A stretch of 64,000 nt of DNA from Cytophagaceae bacterium (GTDB lineage: Bacteria; Bacteroidota; Bacteroidia; Flavobacteriales; Flavobacteriaceae), in contig PALD01000037.1 of the NCBI GenBank assembly GCA_002710685.1, forward strand, positions 186,001 to 250,000, written 5' to 3'. Positions 61,320 to 64,000 of this stretch are shown here, in pieces. The translations under genes were made by a program, and so were the position numbers. Positions within the stretch are counted from its first letter, which is position 1, and every line of letters begins with the position of its first letter. A model generated the notes under the pieces. It was not told where the DNA came from. It was given only the letters and a program-made list of their open reading frames with translations, and searched no databases.

Positions 61320-62141
61320 ATGAAAAAGTATATTTTAATGTTTGTTGCAGGGGTCATGGGCGTTGCCATGACAAGCTGTAGTGATGACAATAACAATGAT
61401 TCTACAGGGGATACCTCAAGAATGTCTGTAAAACTGGTGGATGCACCTGGTGATTATGATGAGGTGAACATTGATGTTGAAGATGTTGTCATCAAGTATG
61501 AAGGAGATGTGAACCTGGACGGTGAAGTTGAATATGATGATAATGAAATTCAAATAGGTGCCGTAAATACCGGGGTCTATAACATGCTTGAACTTACGGG
61601 AGGTGAATTTGTATTGCTTACGGATGATGAAGTGCCAGCAGGAAGGATCAGTCAGATAAGGTTGATACTAGGTTCTGACAACACGGTTGTTGTAGATGGA
61701 GAGACGCACCCATTACAGACCCCCAGCGCGCAACAATCTGGTCTTAAGCTCAACATAAATCAAACCCTGGAGGCCAATACAACCTACACGTTTACACTAG
61801 ACTTTGATGTGGATGCATCAATAGTTGAGCAAGGTAACGGTGGATACTTGCTTAAACCTACCATACGTGCATTTGCAGACGAAGCAACGGGACAAATCAC
61901 GGGTACGGTACTAGGTGAATTTGACACCATGGTAACCGCAACCAGTCAAACAGGTCTTGTGGTAACATCATATACCAATGACATGGGTAACTTTGTACTC
62001 AACGGTTTGCCAGAAGGTGTGTATGACCTTACGATTGAATCAGAGGTTGCACTAGGTGTAACAACCACAGTGACCATCGAGGATGTAGCCGTGGTAAATG
62101 GTGAAGTAAAAAGCGTTGGAGAAATCACGGTTCAAGAGTAA
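61320..62141 (+). CDS. DUF4382 lipoprotein with carboxypeptidase-regulatory-like domain
   Basis: A surface or periplasmic lipoprotein of 273 residues from the ATG at 61320 (MKKYILMFVAGVMGVAMTSC). A more distal ATG at 61254 lies within the promoter and is rejected. Residues 35-185 form the DUF4382 domain (SVKLVDAPGDYDEVNIDVEDVVIKYE, RISQIRLILGSDNTV). The last 80 residues look like a CarboxypepD_reg/SdrD-type beta sandwich (TGQITGTVLGEFDTMV, GNFVLNGLPEGVYDLTI). DUF4382 is common in Bacteroidota and Gammaproteobacteria and its role is unknown. Confidence 0.88.
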   Translation: MKKYILMFVAGVMGVAMTSCSDDNNNDSTGDTSRMSVKLVDAPGDYDEVNIDVEDVVIKYEGDVNLDGEVEYDDNEIQIGAVNTGVYNMLELTGGEFVLLTDDEVPAGRISQIRLILGSDNTVVVDGETHPLQTPSAQQSGLKLNINQTLEANTTYTFTLDFDVDASIVEQGNGGYLLKPTIRAFADEATGQITGTVLGEFDTMVTATSQTGLVVTSYTNDMGNFVLNGLPEGVYDLTIESEVALGVTTTVTIEDVAVVNGEVKSVGEITVQE

Positions 62142-62172
62142 ACACGCTGTATATAAATGACTATTTTTAAAA

Positions 62173-62198
62173 GCAGCCCATCAATGGGTTGCTTTTTT
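62173..62198 (+). terminator. Intrinsic terminator after the DUF4382 gene
   Basis: GCAGCCCA, loop TCAA, TGGGTTGC, then TTTTTT. The dispersed palindrome follows 2 bases later. Confidence 0.85.
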
Positions 62199-62199
62199 A

Positions 62200-62216
62200 T
62201 TTGGCTTAAAGCCAAA
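62200..62216. repeat. Dispersed palindrome, TTTGGC class, intergenic
   Basis: TTTGGCTTAAAGCCAAA, directly after the DUF4382 terminator. Third exact copy of this 17-mer. Confidence 0.8.
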
Positions 62217-62464
62217 AAACCTAAACTTTAAGAATATTTTTTGCTTCTTATTGCAACAATGCCGTTCCTTGCTCGTATTTTGAGCTGGTTATCTCATGCT
62301 TTGGGTCGCCACGCAAGCGGAAATAAAGTTGAATATTAACTCATGGTTTGCTAATTTCCACATTCTTAATTTTCTACAGAAAATAAACTGCTAGGGAGTA
62401 TGGAAAGCCCTAATTTTATGTACAAAATATCGTTATTAAAATCATCATTTAAGAAGTAATAGCT

Positions 62465-63469
62465 ATGGAAGAAACACAGTCAAATGTGGATATAGGTGCC
62501 ATCAATGAAAAAATACAACAGGAGAGTGCTTTTGTAAAGATCCTCACCATGGAAATGAACAAGGTCATCGTGGGTCAAAAGCACATGGTAGAGCGCTTGC
62601 TCATAGGTCTTCTGGGCCGTGGGCATATACTTCTAGAAGGTGTGCCGGGACTTGCAAAGACCCTGGCCATCAATACGCTCTCAAAGGCGGTACATGGTAG
62701 TTTTAGCCGGGTGCAGTTTACCCCAGACCTGCTTCCTGCCGATGTGGTGGGTACATTGATCTACAATATGAAGGTCAATGATTTTAGCATCAAGAAAGGC
62801 CCTATTTTTGCAAACTTTGTCCTTGCTGATGAGATTAACCGTGCCCCTGCCAAGGTACAAAGTGCACTGCTCGAGGCCATGCAGGAGCGGCAGGTGACCA
62901 TAGGTGATGAAACCTTTAAGCTGGAAGAGCCCTTCCTGGTAATGGCAACCCAAAACCCCGTTGAGCAAGAAGGTACCTACCCGCTTCCTGAAGCACAGGT
63001 TGACCGTTTCATGCTCAAGACGGTAATAGATTACCCTAAACATGCCGAGGAGCAAATGATCATCCGCGCAAACCTCAAGGGTAGTTTTGAAAAGGTAAAC
63101 CCTGTTGTTACCATAGAACAAATCTTGCGCGCACAGGCGGCAGTACGAGAGGTTTACATGGATGAAAAGATTGAAAAATACATCCTGGATATCGTTTTTG
63201 CGACCCGCTATCCAGAAAACTATAAGCTTGACGAAATCAAGCCCTTGATAAGCTTTGGGGCATCACCCCGTGGCAGCATCAACCTGGCACTTGCCTCTAA
63301 GTGTTATGCATTTATAAAAGGCCGTGGCTATGTGATTCCTGAAGACGTGAGGGCCATTGTACATGATGTGCTGCGCCACCGTATAGGCATCACCTATGAG
63401 GCTGAGGCCGAAAACATCACTACCGTGGAAATCATCAACAAGATCGTTAACGAGATTGAGGTGCCGTAG
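62465..63469 (+). CDS. MoxR-family AAA+ ATPase
   Basis: AAA+ chaperone of 334 residues: Walker A EGVPGLAKTLA, Walker B DEINRAPAKVQSALLEAMQE, sensor NPVEQEGTYPLPEAQVDRF. MoxR proteins usually work with DUF58 and VWA proteins in a cluster (BatA-E in Bacteroidota) for stress or metal-insertion roles. The DUF58 gene lies 69 bases downstream. Confidence 0.95.
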   Translation: MEETQSNVDIGAINEKIQQESAFVKILTMEMNKVIVGQKHMVERLLIGLLGRGHILLEGVPGLAKTLAINTLSKAVHGSFSRVQFTPDLLPADVVGTLIYNMKVNDFSIKKGPIFANFVLADEINRAPAKVQSALLEAMQERQVTIGDETFKLEEPFLVMATQNPVEQEGTYPLPEAQVDRFMLKTVIDYPKHAEEQMIIRANLKGSFEKVNPVVTIEQILRAQAAVREVYMDEKIEKYILDIVFATRYPENYKLDEIKPLISFGASPRGSINLALASKCYAFIKGRGYVIPEDVRAIVHDVLRHRIGITYEAEAENITTVEIINKIVNEIEVP

Positions 63470-63538
63470 ACATACATTCAGAAACATGTTGCCGGCGATG
63501 TGCTGACAACTGCAAACCGCAAACTGTTAACTGAAGAA

Positions 63539-64000
63539 ATGGATACAAAAGAGCTTTTAAAAAAAGTACGTAAGATAGAGATCAAGACACGCAGGCTGTC
63601 TGATCATATTTTTGGGGGAGAATACCACTCGACCTTCAAGGGGCGCGGTATGACCTTTAGCGAGGTACGGCAGTACCAGTTTGGCGATGATGTAAGAAAC
63701 ATAGACTGGAATGTGACGGCCCGTTACAGTGAACCTTTTGTCAAGGTCTTTGAAGAAGAGCGTGAACTTACCATGATGCTCGTGGCAGATGTTTCAGGAT
63801 CAGAACTTTTTGGTACAGATGAGCAGTTTAAGTCTGAGATTGTTACAGAAATTGCGGCAACCCTAGCGTTCTCTGCCATGCAGAACAACGATAAGATAGG
63901 CCTCATCCTATTTAGCGATGGCATTGAACTCTACATCCCCCCCAAGAAAGGAAAGTCGCACGTGCTGCGCATCATCCGTGAACTCCTGGAGTTTGAGCCC
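63539..64000 (+). CDS. DUF58-domain protein (cut by window edge)
   Basis: The frame from ATG 63539-63541 (MDTKELLKKVRKIEIKTRR) runs open to the last base (154 codons). It has the family hallmark YQFGDDVRNIDWNVTAR, with a VWA-like start (MLVADVSGSELFG) behind it. A normal DUF58 protein is about 290 residues, so nearly half is missing. It is the expected partner of MoxR. Confidence 0.92.
   Translation, partial: MDTKELLKKVRKIEIKTRRLSDHIFGGEYHSTFKGRGMTFSEVRQYQFGDDVRNIDWNVTARYSEPFVKVFEEERELTMMLVADVSGSELFGTDEQFKSEIVTEIAATLAFSAMQNNDKIGLILFSDGIELYIPPKKGKSHVLRIIRELLEFEP

Larger units (their letters stand above)
62142..62464. other. 323-base intergenic stretch upstream of moxR
   Basis: Holds the DUF4382 terminator and a palindrome at its 5' end. 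The rest (62217-62464) is AT-rich with no gene. Putative promoter elements for moxR are not clear. Confidence 0.5.

Overview
The window looks like a stretch of a Bacteroidota chromosome, most likely from the family Flavobacteriaceae and probably marine. The evidence is the gene content: a Bacteroidota-type long PurF, an RNase HI with a viroplasmin-like N-terminal domain, the acpP-fabF-rnc-IPExxxVDY-pyk block, an OmpA protein with TSP3 repeats, and lipoproteins with short 'SC' lipoboxes. Several promoters also fit the Bacteroidota -33/-7 pattern (TTTG, about 19 bases, TAnnTTTG), best seen upstream of ompA. Shine-Dalgarno sequences are not evident. Gene density is high, and there is no prophage, insertion sequence, CRISPR array or rRNA operon. 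One tRNA (Ala, anticodon GGC) is present.

Layout. 1-3.1 kb: alanine racemase (cut by the window edge) and thymidine kinase on the minus strand, then a flavobacterial protein of unknown function and rsmI on the plus strand. 3.1-13.1 kb: small membrane and enzyme genes, a secreted SPOR-like protein joined to recJ, lpxH, queD preceded by two overlapping micro-ORFs, a 2OG-Fe(II) oxygenase, a MATE exporter, a GNAT acetyltransferase, a universal stress protein and tRNA-Ala. 13.2-21.8 kb: an AddB-like nuclease, ompA, kbl and an AddA-like helicase-nuclease. 22-28.5 kb: superoxide dismutase, a DUF1080 protein, then purF, a PfkB kinase, RNase HI and purN. 28.6-32.9 kb: acpP, fabF, rnc, an IPExxxVDY protein and pyruvate kinase. 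33-41 kb: dinB and a five-gene RND efflux operon with a GbsR/MarR-type regulator first and a TetR regulator last. 41.1-50.2 kb: a Rossmann protein and a CYTH protein facing a bacterial alpha-2-macroglobulin/PBP1C pair. 50.2-58 kb: a monooxygenase-like protein, an isoaspartyl peptidase, a CAP lipoprotein, 3-hydroxyanthranilate dioxygenase, an ALDH7-type dehydrogenase, a zinc-ribbon/SPFH pair and a membrane-anchored helix-hairpin-helix protein. 58-64 kb: a PPP-type phosphatase joined to a Schlafen AlbA_2 protein, a frameshifted secreted-protein gene, an SDR, a DUF4382 lipoprotein, and a MoxR-DUF58 pair that runs off the end.

The most striking feature is not a gene. About 35 copies of a short inverted repeat are scattered over the whole window, on both strands, inside genes and between them. 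Most read as a stem TTTCGC/GCGAAA or TTTGGC/GCCAAA closing a four-base loop G-N-A-A, or a TTAA, TTAAA or TTTAA loop. Swapping C for G on one arm goes with the complementary swap on the other, so the pairing itself seems to be kept. In coding regions the copies lie in several reading frames and orientations. Nine copies sit in the alpha-2-macroglobulin and PBP1C genes alone. I do not know a named family for it.

Genes are packed tightly. Three convergent pairs share their stop codons through a TTAA or CTAA tetranucleotide. Several tandem genes are joined stop-to-start (TAGATG, TAGGTG, TAATG, ATGA). Clear intrinsic terminators follow the tRNA, ompA, sod, purF, the CAP gene, the dioxygenase, the ALDH, the helix-hairpin-helix gene and the DUF4382 gene. 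A terminator-like hairpin also lies inside the first codons of rnc.
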